A stretch of DNA of 64,000 nt from an uncultured Burkholderiales bacterium (GCA_903822825.1 CAIJQQ010000056.1:1-64000), one strand, 5' to 3'. Shown: positions 16,695-26,392, counted from the stretch's first letter. The notes: a model not told the origin generated them from the letters alone. Translations and numbers: made by a program.

Positions 16695-19600
16695 GCGCGG
16701 GCCAGCACCGCTGCCAACGCCACCCCGGTGTGGGTGCCCAGGCGCACCAGTGCTTCGGGGGTGGTTGCAGCCACGATGCGGCCGCCGGCGTTGCCGCCTT
16801 CTGGCCCCAGGTCGATGATCCAGTCGGCTTCAGCGATCACATCCAGGTCGTGTTCGATCACCACCACGCTGTGCCCGGCATTGACCAGGCGGTGCAGCAC
16901 GCCAATGAGTTTGTCCACGTCGGCCATGTGCAGGCCCACGGTGGGTTCATCGAGCACATAAAGGGTATGGGGCGCCTTTTGGCCTCGGCGGCCAACTTCG
17001 TCACGCACCTTGGTCAGCTCCGTCACCAGCTTGATGCGTTGCGCTTCACCGCCGCTGAGGGTGGGTGAAGGTTGGCCCAGCGTGAGGTAGCCCAAGCCAA
17101 CGTCTTTGAGCAACTGCAATGGGTGCGCGATGCTGGGCATGTTGGTGAAAAAGTCCACCGCCTCGTCGACCTCCATCTGCAGCACATCGCCAATGCTCTT
17201 GCCGCGCCAGCTCACCGCCAGCGTTTCGGGGTTGAAGCGGGCACCGTGGCAGGTTTCGCAAGGCACTTTCACGTCGGGCAAGAAGCTCATCTCGATGGTG
17301 CGCATGCCCTGGCCTTCGCAGCCGGGGCAGCGGCCTTCGCCTGTGTTGAAGCTGAAGCGCCCCGCGGCATAACCGCGGGCTTTGGCTTCGAGCGTTTCGG
17401 CAAACAGTTTGCGGATGGTGTCCCAAAAGCCGATGTAGGTAGCGGGGCACGAGCGCGGTGTTTTGCCGATGGGGGTCTGATCGACTTCGAGCACGCGGTC
17501 GATGGTTTCAAAACCTTGCACGTCGGCGCAACCTGTGAGCGGCACGCGCTGACCCGCGTCTTGCGCGGTGCGGCCAGCAAAGGTGCTGCGTTGCTGGACC
17601 AACGCCTGCACGTTGGTCAGCAGCACGTCACGGGCCAGCGTGGACTTGCCCGAGCCACTGACACCGGTGATGGCCACCAGGCGTTTGAGAGGCACTTGCA
17701 CGGAGACGTTTTGCAGGTTGTGCAAACGGGCACCCGTGAGGGTCAGCCAACTCAGCGCCATTGCCCCATCGATCTGCGCGGTGGCATCCACCTCACGCCT
17801 CGTCTGCAAGGGGTGCTTCATCGCGTGCAGCAGATAGCGGCCGGTTTGAGAATCTGCCGAGGCGGTGATGTCAGACACCGAACCTTCGGCCACCAAACGA
17901 CCTCCGCGTTTGCCGGCACTGGGGCCGATGTCGATGATGTGGTCGGCGCGGCGGATGGTGTCTTCGTCGTGCTCCACCACCACCAAGGTGTTGCCTTTGT
18001 CGCCCAGCTTGTGCAGGGCGTTGAGCAGGATTTGGTTGTCGCGGGCGTGCAAGCCAATGGTCGGCTCGTCGAGCACGTAGCACACGCCTTGCAGGTTGCT
18101 GCCCAGTTGCGCGGCCAAGCGGATGCGCTGCGCCTCGCCGCCCGAGAGCGTGGGCGCGCCACGGTCGAGCGTGAGGTAACCCAGACCGACTTCTTCGAGA
18201 AACTCAAGTCGGCTCTTGATCTCCGGGACCAGGTCACGGGCGATGTCGGCTTCGCGGCCTACCAGCTTCAGGGTCTCGACCCAAGCTCGCACATCGCTCA
18301 CCGACAAGCTCGCGATGTCGGTGATGCGCCAAGTTTGGCCGCCTGCGCCGTGCAATTGCACGGCACGGGCAGTGGCGTTCAGCCGCGTGCCTTGGCAGCT
18401 CGGGCAAGCGGTGTCGACCAGGTCTTCGATTTCGGGTTCGGCAAAGGTCTGCTCACGGCCTTTGTCTTTGTCATCGCGCACCGAGTCGTCAAAGATTTTG
18501 CGCTCGTCCTTGCTGAGCTTGACGCCTGTGCCCACACAGTCGGGGCACCAGCCGTGCTTGCTGTTGTATGAAAAGAGGCGCGGGTCGAGTTCGGCGTAAG
18601 ACGTGGCGCAGGCCGGGCAAGCGCGCAACGTGGAGAAGACGCGGTGCTGCCCAATGCGCGCACACGACTCGCCTGTGGCCATGGCTTCTTTCAAATCGTC
18701 CAGTTCGCTGAGCACATGCACAACGCCTTTGCCGTGTTCGAGCGCCGTTTTGAGCGCTTGGCGCAGCGCCGTCTCTTGCGAGGACTGCACGTCGAGGCTG
18801 CCCACAGGCAGTTCGATGTTGTGCTCTTTGAAGCGGTCGATGCGCGGGAAGCCCGTGGTCGGTAAAAACTCGCCATCCACCCGCAGGTGGGTGTAGCCGC
18901 GTGGGCGCGCCCAGTCGGCCAACTCGGTGTAGACGCCTTTGCGGTTGACCACCAGCGGCGCCAGCAGGCCAATGTGTTGGCCCTTGAATTGGGTCATCAG
19001 TTGCGCGGCGATGCTGTCGGGCGTTTGCGGCTGCACGGGCGTGTTGTCGTGCACGCAGTGCTGGATGCCGAGCTTGACGTACAGCAAACGCAGGAAGTGC
19101 CAGACCTCGGTGGTGGTGCCGACAGTCGATTTGCGACCGCCGCGCGATAAGCGCTGTTCGATGGCCACGGTAGGCGGGATGCCATACACCGCGTCCACTT
19201 CGGGGCGACCAGCAGGCTGCACGATGCTTCGCGCATAGGCGTTGAGGCTCTCCAGATAACGGCGCTGGCCTTCGTTGAACAAGATGTCGAACGCGAGGGT
19301 GGACTTGCCTGAACCGCTCACGCCAGTGACCACGTTGAACTTGCCACGCGGGATGTTGACGCTCAGGTTTTTGAGGTTGTGCTCTTTGGCGTTGACGATT
19401 TGGATGTTGCCGTGTTCTTGCATGGGCCGCGAGGCTGGGGTCGCCCCGGGCTCCTCAGAAGTCGCTTCGCGCCACACATCGTCACCCGACGCGACCCCAG
19501 CCTCACTCCTGAGGTAGTTCACGCTTTTCTTAGCCACTGCCACCACACCGTCCATCGCCTCGGCGTAGTCGCGCAAAGCCTGGCCTGTGTGCGAGGTGAG

Positions 19601-22588
19601 GTGCAGGCGCACGTCTTCAGGTGTGCCTTCGGCCACCACCAGACCACCGCCCTCACCGCCTTCTGGGCCAAGATCGATCAGCCAGTCGCTGGCACGGATG
19701 ACGTCGAGGTTGTGCTCGATGACGATGAGCGAGTGCCCCGCTTCGAGCAGTTTGCGCAGAGCGCGCATGAGCTTGGCGATGTCATCAAAGTGCAGGCCGG
19801 TGGTCGGCTCGTCAAACAAAAACAGCGTGCCTTTGCGCGCCAAACTCTGGCGGCTTTTGGCCGCGCTCTTGGACGCTTCGGCCAAAAATCCCGCCAGCTT
19901 GAGTCGCTGCGCTTCGCCGCCCGAGAGCGTGGGCACGGGCTGGCCCAGGCGCACGTATTCGAGGCCGACGTCGACGATGGGTTGCAGGGCGCGGATGACT
20001 TCGCGGTCTTGTGCAAACAGCGCCGCCGCTTCGCTGACGGTGAGGGCCAAGATGTCGGCCACGTTCATCAAACGGCGCTCGCCGCCGATGGCCTGGCGCT
20101 CGATGTGGATCTCCAGAATCTCCGGGCGGTAGCGCTTGCCGTCGCAATCGGGGCAACGCAGGTAGACATCGCTCAGGAACTGCATTTCGACGTGCTCAAA
20201 ACCCGAGCCGCCGCAGGTGGGGCAGCGGCCGTCGCCGCTGTTGAAGCTGAACTTGCTGGCGGTGTAGCCGCGCTGGCGCGACTCGGGCGCGGTGGCAAAG
20301 AGTTCGCGGATCGTGTCCCATGCGCCCACGTAGCTGGCCGGATTGGATCGGGCGGTTTTGCCGATGGGCGACTGGTCCACAAACACCACGTCGCTCAGGT
20401 GGTCGGCGCCCAGCAGGCGGTCGTGCACGCCGGGGGTTTCGGTGGCTTTGCCAAAGTGGCGCATCAGCGCGGGGGCCAGCACGTCTTGGATCAAGCTCGA
20501 CTTGCCCGAGCCGCTGACGCCGGTCACGGTGACGAGGCGCTGCAGCGGAAAGTCGACCGAGACGTTTTGCAGGTTGTGCTCGCGCGCGCCTTCCAAGATC
20601 AAACGCGGCGTGCTGTCGGTCACCATGCGCTTGAAGCCCAAGCCCACTTGCTTGCGCCCACCCAAATAAGCGCCTGTGAGTGTGTCTGCTTGGCGAAGTT
20701 GCTCTGTGGTGCCGTCAAACACAATTTGTCCACCACGCTCGCCAGGGCCCGGACCCATGTCGATCATGCGGTCGGCTGCAAACATCACGGCCGGGTCATG
20801 CTCGACCACGACCAGCGTGTTGCCCGCGTCGCGCAGGCGGTGCATGGCCTGCGTGATGCGGCCCATGTCGCGCGGATGCAGGCCGATGCTGGGCTCGTCG
20901 AGCACAAACAGGGTGTTGACCAGGCTGGTGCCCAAGGCGGTGGTCAGGTTGATGCGCTGCACCTCACCGCCGCTCAGGGTGCGGCTTTGGCGGTCAAGGG
21001 TGAGGTAGCCAATGCCCACGTCGCACAGGTATTTGAGGCGGGTGGTGATTTCTTCGAGCAGCAGTTGCAAGGCTTTTTGCTCAGCACTTTGGCCCGAAAG
21101 CACCACGGCCTCTTCTGGGGCGGACTCGGGCGACGATTTCTGTGTACCCCCGCAGTATGAGGAGCCGGGGCCCGCCCCCGAAGAGGCCTCATGCGAAAGG
21201 CGATCAAAGAAGCGCCGCAGCCGGTCGATCGGCATTGTCATCATGTCGTGCAGGCTCAGACCCGGCAGGGCTTCGAGTTGCGCGCGCGACCACTTCACGC
21301 CCGCAGGCAAAAAGCGCTTGCTACCGGGCAGCACCGCATCGGCATCGTTCTTGGAGCCGATGCGCCAGAGCAGGCTTTCGGTCTTGAGGCGTGCACCGCT
21401 GCAAGTCGGGCATTCGGTGTAGCTGCGGTACTTGGACAAGAGTACCCGGATGTGCATCTTGTAGGCCTTGCTTTCGAGGTATTCAAAAAAGCGCTTGATG
21501 CCGTACCACTGCTGGTTCCACTTGCCCTTCCATTCGGGCGAACCGTTGATCACCCAATCTTTTTGGCCCTGCGTGAGTTTGTCCCAGGCCGTGTCACGTG
21601 GAATGCCCGCGGTCTCGGCGTGGCGCATCAGGTCGTCCTGGCACTCCTTCCAGGCCGGGGTCTGGATGGTCTTGATGGCCCCGGCACGCAGTGTGAGCTT
21701 GTCGTTCGGAATGACCAGGCCATAGTCCACCCCGATCACGCGGCCAAAGCCACGGCACACCTCGCAGGCGCCCACGGCCGAATTGAACGAGAACATCGAC
21801 GGGATCGGGTCGGTGTAGCGCTGGTCGCTGTCGGGGCAATGCAAGCCGGTCGAGAAGCGCCACAGGTCAGCGCCAGAGTCGCCTTCCACATAGACGTTCA
21901 GCCGCCCGCTGCCGCGCTTGAGCGCCACTTCGATGGCTTCGACCACGCGGGCCTTCTCGGCGTTGCCCAAACGGAAACGGTCGGCCACCACGTCGAGCAC
22001 TTTGCGCGGGCCGGTGGGTGTGGCCACTTCGCGCTCGGCCTGCACCTTGGTGAAGCCACTGGCAGACAACCACTGCTCGACTTGCTCGGCGCTGGTGTTG
22101 GCCGGCAGCTCGACCGGGAAAGTCAGGTACAGGCGCGGGTCCTGCGCTTGCGCGGCGCGCAAAGCCAACTCGGCGTAAATCGTCTCGGGCGTGTCGTGGC
22201 GCACGCTTTGGGCGGTGTCCTTGTCGAACAGCTGACCCAGGCGGGCGAACAGGAGCTTCAGGTGGTCGTTCAGCTCGGTCATTGTGCCCACGGTGGAGCG
22301 CGAGCTGCGCACCGGGTTGGTCTGATCGATCGCTATGGCCGGGGGCACGCCCTCGACCTTGTCGACTGCCGGTTTGTCCATGCGCTCCAAAAACTGGCGG
22401 GCATAAGCGCTGAAGGTCTCCACATAGCGGCGCTGGCCTTCAGCGTAGAGCGTGTCAAACACCAAACTCGATTTGCCCGAGCCGCTCGGGCCCGTCACCA
22501 CCGTCAACTCGCCCGTGCGGATGTCGAGGTCGATGTTTTTGAGGTTGTGCTGGCGAGCGCCACGGATGCGGATGAGGCCTTGGGACAT
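16691..22588 (-). CDS. uvrA: double-length (tandem) excinuclease ABC subunit UvrA
   Basis: This 1965-residue protein is two complete UvrA units in one chain (about 1-1028 and 1056-1965); a normal UvrA is about 940 residues. All four ATPase sites look intact: Walker [10 protein letters not shown] (33-41) then three GVSGSGKS[ST]; signatures [18 protein letters not shown] and LSGGEAQRI twice; Walker B [LF]DEP in each. The C-terminal Cys4 zinc module is present in both units (GRCPTC...RCPDC; GRCPGC...PCETC). In unit 1 the first CxxC of the earlier zinc site reads CPDS, so a cysteine is lost there; unit 2 keeps CPAC and CPDC. It recognises DNA damage and loads UvrB in nucleotide excision repair. 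Palindromic in-frame inserts lie at about residues 468-494 and 1029-1053. Confidence 0.93.
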   Translation of the reverse strand: MSQGLIRIRGARQHNLKNIDLDIRTGELTVVTGPSGSGKSSLVFDTLYAEGQRRYVETFSAYARQFLERMDKPAVDKVEGVPPAIAIDQTNPVRSSRSTVGTMTELNDHLKLLFARLGQLFDKDTAQSVRHDTPETIYAELALRAAQAQDPRLYLTFPVELPANTSAEQVEQWLSASGFTKVQAEREVATPTGPRKVLDVVADRFRLGNAEKARVVEAIEVALKRGSGRLNVYVEGDSGADLWRFSTGLHCPDSDQRYTDPIPSMFSFNSAVGACEVCRGFGRVIGVDYGLVIPNDKLTLRAGAIKTIQTPAWKECQDDLMRHAETAGIPRDTAWDKLTQGQKDWVINGSPEWKGKWNQQWYGIKRFFEYLESKAYKMHIRVLLSKYRSYTECPTCSGARLKTESLLWRIGSKNDADAVLPGSKRFLPAGVKWSRAQLEALPGLSLHDMMTMPIDRLRRFFDRLSHEASSGAGPGSSYCGGTQKSSPESAPEEAVVLSGQSAEQKALQLLLEEITTRLKYLCDVGIGYLTLDRQSRTLSGGEVQRINLTTALGTSLVNTLFVLDEPSIGLHPRDMGRITQAMHRLRDAGNTLVVVEHDPAVMFAADRMIDMGPGPGERGGQIVFDGTTEQLRQADTLTGAYLGGRKQVGLGFKRMVTDSTPRLILEGAREHNLQNVSVDFPLQRLVTVTGVSGSGKSSLIQDVLAPALMRHFGKATETPGVHDRLLGADHLSDVVFVDQSPIGKTARSNPASYVGAWDTIRELFATAPESRQRGYTASKFSFNSGDGRCPTCGGSGFEHVEMQFLSDVYLRCPDCDGKRYRPEILEIHIERQAIGGERRLMNVADILALTVSEAAALFAQDREVIRALQPIVDVGLEYVRLGQPVPTLSGGEAQRLKLAGFLAEASKSAAKSRQSLARKGTLFLFDEPTTGLHFDDIAKLMRALRKLLEAGHSLIVIEHNLDVIRASDWLIDLGPEGGEGGGLVVAEGTPEDVRLHLTSHTGQALRDYAEAMDGVVAVAKKSVNYLRSEAGVASGDDVWREATSEEPGATPASRPMQEHGNIQIVNAKEHNLKNLSVNIPRGKFNVVTGVSGSGKSTLAFDILFNEGQRRYLESLNAYARSIVQPAGRPEVDAVYGIPPTVAIEQRLSRGGRKSTVGTTTEVWHFLRLLYVKLGIQHCVHDNTPVQPQTPDSIAAQLMTQFKGQHIGLLAPLVVNRKGVYTELADWARPRGYTHLRVDGEFLPTTGFPRIDRFKEHNIELPVGSLDVQSSQETALRQALKTALEHGKGVVHVLSELDDLKEAMATGESCARIGQHRVFSTLRACPACATSYAELDPRLFSYNSKHGWCPDCVGTGVKLSKDERKIFDDSVRDDKDKGREQTFAEPEIEDLVDTACPSCQGTRLNATARAVQLHGAGGQTWRITDIASLSVSDVRAWVETLKLVGREADIARDLVPEIKSRLEFLEEVGLGYLTLDRGAPTLSGGEAQRIRLAAQLGSNLQGVCYVLDEPTIGLHARDNQILLNALHKLGDKGNTLVVVEHDEDTIRRADHIIDIGPSAGKRGGRLVAEGSVSDITASADSQTGRYLLHAMKHPLQTRREVDATAQIDGAMALSWLTLTGARLHNLQNVSVQVPLKRLVAITGVSGSGKSTLARDVLLTNVQALVQQRSTFAGRTAQDAGQRVPLTGCADVQGFETIDRVLEVDQTPIGKTPRSCPATYIGFWDTIRKLFAETLEAKARGYAAGRFSFNTGEGRCPGCEGQGMRTIEMSFLPDVKVPCETCHGARFNPETLAVSWRGKSIGDVLQMEVDEAVDFFTNMPSIAHPLQLLKDVGLGYLTLGQPSPTLSGGEAQRIKLVTELTKVRDEVGRRGQKAPHTLYVLDEPTVGLHMADVDKLIGVLHRLVNAGHSVVVIEHDLDVIAEADWIIDLGPEGGNAGGRIVAATTPEALVRLGTHTGVALAAVLARA
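19431..19504. repeat. in-frame palindromic element in the linker between the UvrA units
   Basis: Perfect 14-base inverted arms GAGGCTGGGGTCGC (19431-19444) and GCGACCCCAGCCTC (19491-19504) enclose 46 bases. A second pair, CCTCAG (19453-19458) and CTGAGG (19509-19514), crosses the first. Read in the uvrA frame the element encodes a linker peptide that includes [19 protein letters not shown]. The interior resembles the element at 21107-21188 in the opposite orientation (shared CTCCTCA and ATCGTC-CCCGA blocks). I read it as an inserted mobile palindrome tolerated because it falls in a linker. Confidence 0.65.
21107..21188. repeat. second in-frame palindromic element inside uvrA unit 1
   Basis: Near-perfect 17-base inverted arms start GGCCTCTTCTGGGGCGG (21107-21123) and end CCGCCCCCGAAGAGGCC (21172-21188), with one mismatch. 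In uvrA it encodes the Gly/Ser/Pro-rich stretch [20 protein letters not shown] between FFDRL and the [12 protein letters not shown] helix, where ordinary UvrA proteins have a short loop. The interior contains CTCCTCATACTGCGG in one orientation and matches the linker element in blocks. Confidence 0.6.
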
Positions 22589-22671
22589 GGGTGGGCTTTT
22601 TGGGGTGGAGGCCAAACATTCTAGGGCCGCAGCAAAGCCCTTGTGACCGCCGGTGAGGTGCCCCGTGTTTT

Positions 22672-22744
22672 GTAGGAGCCGCGCCCTCGTGGCGAATGGG
22701 CATGGTCTGCGGTCGCCTGATCGCGGCGGGGGCGCCGCTCCTAC
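22672..22744. repeat. REP-like palindromic repeat, copy 2
   Basis: A 73-base unit begins GTAGGAGCCGCGCCCTCGTG and ends GGGGGCGCCGCTCCTAC. The first hairpin has one G-T wobble (CCGCG/CGTGG). It lies between the uvrA start and the terminator of the small upstream membrane-protein gene. Confidence 0.87.
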
Positions 22745-22760
22745 ACACAAGGTCATCCCT

Positions 22761-22794
22761 GCAAAGAAAAAAAGCCACGCAACAGCGTGGCTTT
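22761..22794 (-). terminator. rho-independent terminator of the small membrane-protein gene
   Basis: On the minus strand AAAGCCACGC and GCGTGGCTTT form a perfect 10-base-pair stem around TGTT at 22794-22771, followed by a run of T with one C. It lies 18 bases past the stop of the gene ending at 22813. Confidence 0.85.
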
Positions 22795-22812
22795 GGGTGG
22801 GCAGAACCAAGC

Positions 22813-22998
22813 TTACTTGGCAGCGCTGGCGTCTGAGGCTGCAGGCGCAGCAGCCGAAGCGTCGGCCTTGGCGGGTTCGACGTGCACAGCGTCTGCACCG
22901 TGCTTTTCGCCGGACATGTCAAGGCTGTCGCCGCCTTTGTTGATCACATACAAAGCCAGGGCAGCAAAAATCACAAAGCCTACGGCAATCTTCCACAT
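22813..22998 (-). CDS. small single-span membrane protein, unknown function
   Basis: This 61-residue protein starts [20 protein letters not shown], a clear membrane helix (about 3-19). A short hydrophilic stretch with [13 protein letters not shown] and an Ala-rich tail ([14 protein letters not shown]) follow. AGGAGA sits seven bases before the ATG, and a strong terminator follows, so it is a real, separately transcribed gene. I recognise no family. The hydrophilic tail should face the periplasm if the N terminus stays inside. The MFS transporter gene upstream ends in its own terminator. Confidence 0.72.
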   Translation of the reverse strand: MWKIAVGFVIFAALALYVINKGGDSLDMSGEKHGADAVHVEPAKADASAAAPAASDASAAK

Positions 22999-23018
22999 GT
23001 CGGTATCTCCTGATGAAT

Positions 23019-23048
23019 AAAAAAAGGCCTTCCACAAAGGGAAGGCCT
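23019..23048 (-). terminator. rho-independent terminator of the MFS transporter gene
   Basis: On the minus strand AGGCCTTCC (23048-23040) and GGAAGGCCT (23033-23025) form a perfect 9-base-pair stem, followed by seven T residues. It begins 43 bases past the transporter stop. Confidence 0.88.
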
Positions 23049-23091
23049 CGAATTTAGCACCCGAGTTGCCTCGGGATGCTTACAACAACGG

Positions 23092-24852
23092 TCAATCGTT
23101 GGCGTAAATGTCCACGTCTTTGGTTTCCTTGATGAACAAGCCACCGATCACGACCGTGGCACCAGCGATGACGATGGGGTACCACAGGCCGTTGTACATG
23201 TCACCGGTCTGCGCCACGATGGCAAAGGCGGTGGTGGGCAGCAAGCCGCCGAACCAGCCGTTGCCGATGTGGTAAGGCAAAGACATGGAGGTGTAGCGGA
23301 TGCGTGTGGGGAACATCTCCACCAGCATGGCGGCAATCGGACCGTAGACCATGGTGACCAAAATCACCAGGTAAGTCAGGATCGCGATGACCGTGATTTT
23401 GTCGAACTTGGCCATGTCAGCCTTGGGGGGGTAGCCCGCGGCCTTGAGCGCAGCGCCCAGGTTGGCGCCCAGCAAGGCACCATTGGCCGTCTTCTCACCG
23501 CTCAAATCCTTGACGGATTTGGTCGCCGCTTCGATGGCTTTGGCATCCTTGGGTTCAGCTGCGTTCAGCGCCGCCAGCTTTTCTTCGGCCTTGGCTTTGG
23601 CAGCGGCAATGTCTTCGGCCGAAGACTTGACGTTCACCACGGTTGCGCCCACCTTGATGATGGCGGAAGTGCCCGCAGCCGCCACTTCGTTGGTGTAGCT
23701 CACAGAAGCGCCAGCCAAACGTTGCTTGGCGATGTCACATGATGATGTGAACTTCTTGGTGCCTGTGGGGTTGAACTGGAACGAGCACTCGGCTGGGTCA
23801 GCGATCACCACCACTTGCGATGCGGATTGGGCGGCATACAAGTCAGGGTTGGCCGCTTTGGTCAATGCCTTGAACACAGGGAAGTAAGTCACCACGGCCA
23901 GCAAGCAGCCTGCCAAAATGATGGGCTTGCGGCCAATCTTGTCAGACCATGTACCAAACAAAATGAAGAACGGCGTCCCGATGATCAGGGACATCGCGAC
24001 CATGATGTTGGCGGTTGCGCCGTCAACTTTCAGTGACTGGGTCAAGAAGAACAAGGCGTAGAACTGACCGGAGTACCAAACCACGGCTTGACCAGCGGTC
24101 AGGCCGAACAAGGCCAGGATCACGATCTTCAGGTTCTTCCACTGGCCGAATGATTCGGTCAATGGCGCCTTGGAGGCCTTGCCTTCGGATTTCATCTTCA
24201 CGAAAGCGGGCGACTCGTTCATGCTCAAACGGATGTAGACCGAAATGATCAACAACAAGATCGAAACAATGAACGGCACGCGCCAGCCCCAGTCAGCGAA
24301 AGCTTCTTCACCGACGGCGGTCCGCGTCCCCAGAATCACCATCAGCGACAGAAACAAGCCCAGCGTGGCTGTGGTCTGGATCCAGGCGGTGTAGGCACCA
24401 CGCTTGCCCATGGGGGCATGCTCGGCAACGTAAGTGGCAGCACCACCGTACTCGCCACCCAGCGCCAAGCCTTGCAGCAGACGCAGGCCGATCAGGATGA
24501 CCGGAGCGGCCGCACCGATGCTGGCGTAGTTGGGCAAAATGCCCACAATGAATGTGGACAGACCCATGATCAGGATCGTCACCAGGAAGGTGTACTTGCG
24601 GCCGATCATGTCGCCCAAGCGGCCAAAGAAGATCGCACCGAAGGGGCGCACGATGAAACCAGCGGCAAAAGCCAGCAACGCGAAGATGAAGGCCGAACCT
24701 TCATCCAAACCGCTGAAAAACTGTTTCGCAATGATCGCTGCGAGCGATCCGTACAGGTAGAAGTCGTACCATTCGAAAACGGTGCCCAAAGAAGAAGCAA
24801 AAATCACTTTCTTCTCTTCACCAGACATCGGGCGTGGCGCTGTTGTAGCCAT
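23092..24852 (-). CDS. MHS-family MFS transporter with a large extra loop
   Basis: The 586-residue transporter has the metabolite:H+ symporter hallmarks FASSLGTVFEWYDFYLYG, FGRLGDMIGRKYTF, GLALGGEYGGAATYVAEHAP and FGTWSDKIGRKP. About 12 membrane helices are present, but between the helices near residues 315 and 485 an extra hydrophilic segment of about 150 residues occurs. It contains two cysteines (AECSFQFN and SSCDIAKQ), a Lys/Ala-rich helix and the paired repeat KSSAEDIAAAKAKAEEKL. Ordinary family members are 420-450 residues. The substrate is unknown (shikimate, proline/betaine and dicarboxylates are family substrates). GGAGA six bases before the ATG supports the start. A terminator follows. 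Confidence 0.87.
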   Translation of the reverse strand: MATTAPRPMSGEEKKVIFASSLGTVFEWYDFYLYGSLAAIIAKQFFSGLDEGSAFIFALLAFAAGFIVRPFGAIFFGRLGDMIGRKYTFLVTILIMGLSTFIVGILPNYASIGAAAPVILIGLRLLQGLALGGEYGGAATYVAEHAPMGKRGAYTAWIQTTATLGLFLSLMVILGTRTAVGEEAFADWGWRVPFIVSILLLIISVYIRLSMNESPAFVKMKSEGKASKAPLTESFGQWKNLKIVILALFGLTAGQAVVWYSGQFYALFFLTQSLKVDGATANIMVAMSLIIGTPFFILFGTWSDKIGRKPIILAGCLLAVVTYFPVFKALTKAANPDLYAAQSASQVVVIADPAECSFQFNPTGTKKFTSSCDIAKQRLAGASVSYTNEVAAAGTSAIIKVGATVVNVKSSAEDIAAAKAKAEEKLAALNAAEPKDAKAIEAATKSVKDLSGEKTANGALLGANLGAALKAAGYPPKADMAKFDKITVIAILTYLVILVTMVYGPIAAMLVEMFPTRIRYTSMSLPYHIGNGWFGGLLPTTAFAIVAQTGDMYNGLWYPIVIAGATVVIGGLFIKETKDVDIYAND

Positions 24853-24987
24853 GTGTTGTCTCCAAAAAAGAGTCTCCAAAATGAAGACTTGAATGGATTC
24901 TTGGTGCCAGCTCTGACCTTCTTCTGACAGCAAGCCAACAATAACTTACAAGGCGAGTAGTAACCCTTTAAATATATCCCGCATCAT

Positions 24988-25017
24988 GGGATTAATGGGG
25001 TTATCAAGGGTAATCCC
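24988..25017. promoter_or_regulatory. inverted repeat upstream of the MFS transporter, possible operator
   Basis: GGGATTA (24988-24994) and TAATCCC (25011-25017) form a perfect 7-base inverted repeat with a 16-base spacer, in the AT-rich control region between the divergent MFS transporter and DUF4212 genes. It could be a regulator site. No adjacent regulator gene is seen, so the assignment is tentative. Confidence 0.3.
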
Positions 25018-25068
25018 TAGACAAGAATGTCCATGCTTTCAGGGTCTCCAGGGCGCTATCCTTTGTGC

Positions 25069-25344
25069 ATGAACACCGTGCACCTCTCTCGCCAGGAGTT
25101 TGACCGCAAAGTGCGTCGACTGACTTGGGCCAGCTTGACCATCTGGGCGGGCGTGACAATGGTGCCCATTTGCGGCGCACGGCGCCTGAACTTTGACATC
25201 TGGGGCTGGCCATTCAACTTCTGGATGGCGGCCCAAGGTTGCGTGCTGGTCTATTTGGCGCTGGTGGTGTATTTCGCGTGGCAGGTCAACCGCTGGGAAG
25301 CAGCGCTGCCCAGTGATGAGGACAGCGAAACCTCGCAGGCTTAG
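25069..25344 (+). CDS. DUF4212 family small subunit of a sodium/solute symporter
   Basis: The 91-residue protein has two membrane helices (about 18-38 and 50-72) and matches the DUF4212 pattern: LTWASLTIWAGVTMVPICGA, then FNFWMAAQGCVLVYLALVVYFAWQVNRWEA. In other bacteria this small subunit precedes a large sodium:solute symporter subunit related to acetate permease ActP. Here no large subunit follows: the gene ends at a REP-like repeat and is convergent with an unrelated operon, so its partner must be encoded elsewhere or be lost. The start MNTVHLSRQEF fits the family; the Shine-Dalgarno is weak. Confidence 0.8.
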   Translation: MNTVHLSRQEFDRKVRRLTWASLTIWAGVTMVPICGARRLNFDIWGWPFNFWMAAQGCVLVYLALVVYFAWQVNRWEAALPSDEDSETSQA

Positions 25345-25368
25345 ATCGCTTGTCCAAGTTCTATCGCT

Positions 25369-25460
25369 GTGGGAGCCGCGCCCTCGCGGCGATTGCTCAC
25401 GGTCTGCGAACGCACCATCGCGGCGGGGGCGGCGCTCCCACAAGGGGGCGCCGCTCCAAC
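25369..25460. repeat. REP-like palindromic repeat, copy 3 plus an extra half arm
   Basis: A 73-base unit (25369-25441) starts GTGGGAGCCGCGCCCTCGCG and ends GGGCGGCGCTCCCAC. An extra right arm GGGGGCGCCGCTCCAAC follows at 25444-25460. The outer arms differ from other copies at paired positions (GTGGGAGC with GCTCCCAC against GTAGGAGC with GCTCCTAC). It lies between two convergent genes. Confidence 0.87.
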
Positions 25461-25468
25461 ACAAAGCG

Positions 25469-26110
25469 TCAGGGGTTGCGGCGCACGCCCACGCAGGTGT
25501 GGTTCACCGCGTCCCAGTCGGGGCCGTCAAACCAAGGGTCGCCCTGCAGATAGGCTCTGAGCATGGGCAAGGCGTCCTGCCCCCAAAACACCTTGTCGTC
25601 CACCACAAAACTGGGCACGCCAAACAAGCCCAATGCAATGGCCTGCTCGGTATTGGCCTGCAAGTCCTGCTTGACCTCGGGGCTGGCCACATCGCGTGCA
25701 GGCTGCAGTTCTGCGCTCAGCTTGGCCAGTCGCTCAGGGTCGGCCGCGTCTTGGTCAGAGCACCAAACATGGCGAAACACCTGCTCGCACACAAAGCGGT
25801 TGGGGCTGCCCTGCGTGTCACAGGCCACCGCCAAACGCAGCAAGCCGAGTGGATTGAAAGGATGCGCGGCTGGCAGCTTGAGTGCGACACCTTGCTGGTG
25901 TGCGAGCCACAGCACGTGGCGGTAGGTCCAGTCGCGCTTGCTGGCGATTTCGGCTGGGCCCAGCTGACCATGGTGTTTGAGCATGGCACCGAACAGCACA
26001 GGCCGGTGCTCGACACGGTGGCTGATGCCTTGCAAGGCATCGGGCAAGGCATTGAAAGCCAGCCATGCGTAGGGCGAGATGAAGTCGAGGTAGAAGGTGA
26101 TGGTTTTCAT
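25469..26110 (-). CDS. 2-hydroxychromene-2-carboxylate isomerase-like protein (DsbA/kappa-GST fold)
   Basis: The 213-residue thioredoxin-fold protein starts MKTITFYLDFISPYAWLAF; the S-P-Y at positions 12-14 replaces the CxxC and is typical of HCCA isomerase and kappa glutathione transferases. GVPSFVVDDKVFWGQDAL near the C terminus is the conserved cis-Pro and substrate region. Members isomerise aromatic-ring cleavage products with glutathione. There is no aromatic pathway here: it closes the operon of HMG-CoA lyase, a 36-residue ORF and DUF1289, so the real substrate is open. The ATG at 26110 fits the fold. Confidence 0.82.
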   Translation of the reverse strand: MKTITFYLDFISPYAWLAFNALPDALQGISHRVEHRPVLFGAMLKHHGQLGPAEIASKRDWTYRHVLWLAHQQGVALKLPAAHPFNPLGLLRLAVACDTQGSPNRFVCEQVFRHVWCSDQDAADPERLAKLSAELQPARDVASPEVKQDLQANTEQAIALGLFGVPSFVVDDKVFWGQDALPMLRAYLQGDPWFDGPDWDAVNHTCVGVRRNP

Positions 26111-26125
26111 GGGCAACAGTGTGGA

Positions 26126-26392
26126 TCAAGACTCTGGTTCTTCCAGGGCTCTTCGCCTGGCCAAACGCTCGGGCATTTGCACCCAGATTTGGTGCTTTTC
26201 TTCATCGCTGGCTTGGCCCCACCTCCCGATTTCAGGCAAGGTGCGCAAACACCCTTCGCATATGCCGGTAAGGGGGTGCATCCGGCAAAGCGACATGCAC
26301 GGAGACGGCACCGAATCGGGCTCTGACGGAATTGGCCGCGCCAGGTATTGCGCCACACGCAAGGCCAGTTTGGACCAGTAGTAATCGTTCAT
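26126..26392 (-). CDS. DUF1289 family protein (Cys-rich)
   Basis: The 88-residue protein has the DUF1289 core PSPCMSLCRMHPLTGICEGC (about 32-51), whose four cysteines probably bind metal or an Fe-S cluster, then the usual LxEIGRW-x-x-[AM] block (LPEIGRWGQASDEEKHQIW). Function is unknown in general. The ATG at 26392 overlaps the stop of the upstream 36-codon ORF as ATGA, which decides the start. It lies between that ORF and the HCCA-isomerase-like gene in the liu block. Confidence 0.82.
   Translation of the reverse strand: MNDYYWSKLALRVAQYLARPIPSEPDSVPSPCMSLCRMHPLTGICEGCLRTLPEIGRWGQASDEEKHQIWVQMPERLARRRALEEPES

Noticed and set aside
19379-21160. Open frame of 593 codons opposite uvrA
   Set aside because: Same reason: shadow of the uvrA coding strand, with no start signal and no motif. 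The similar frame at 17072-18571 was rejected too.
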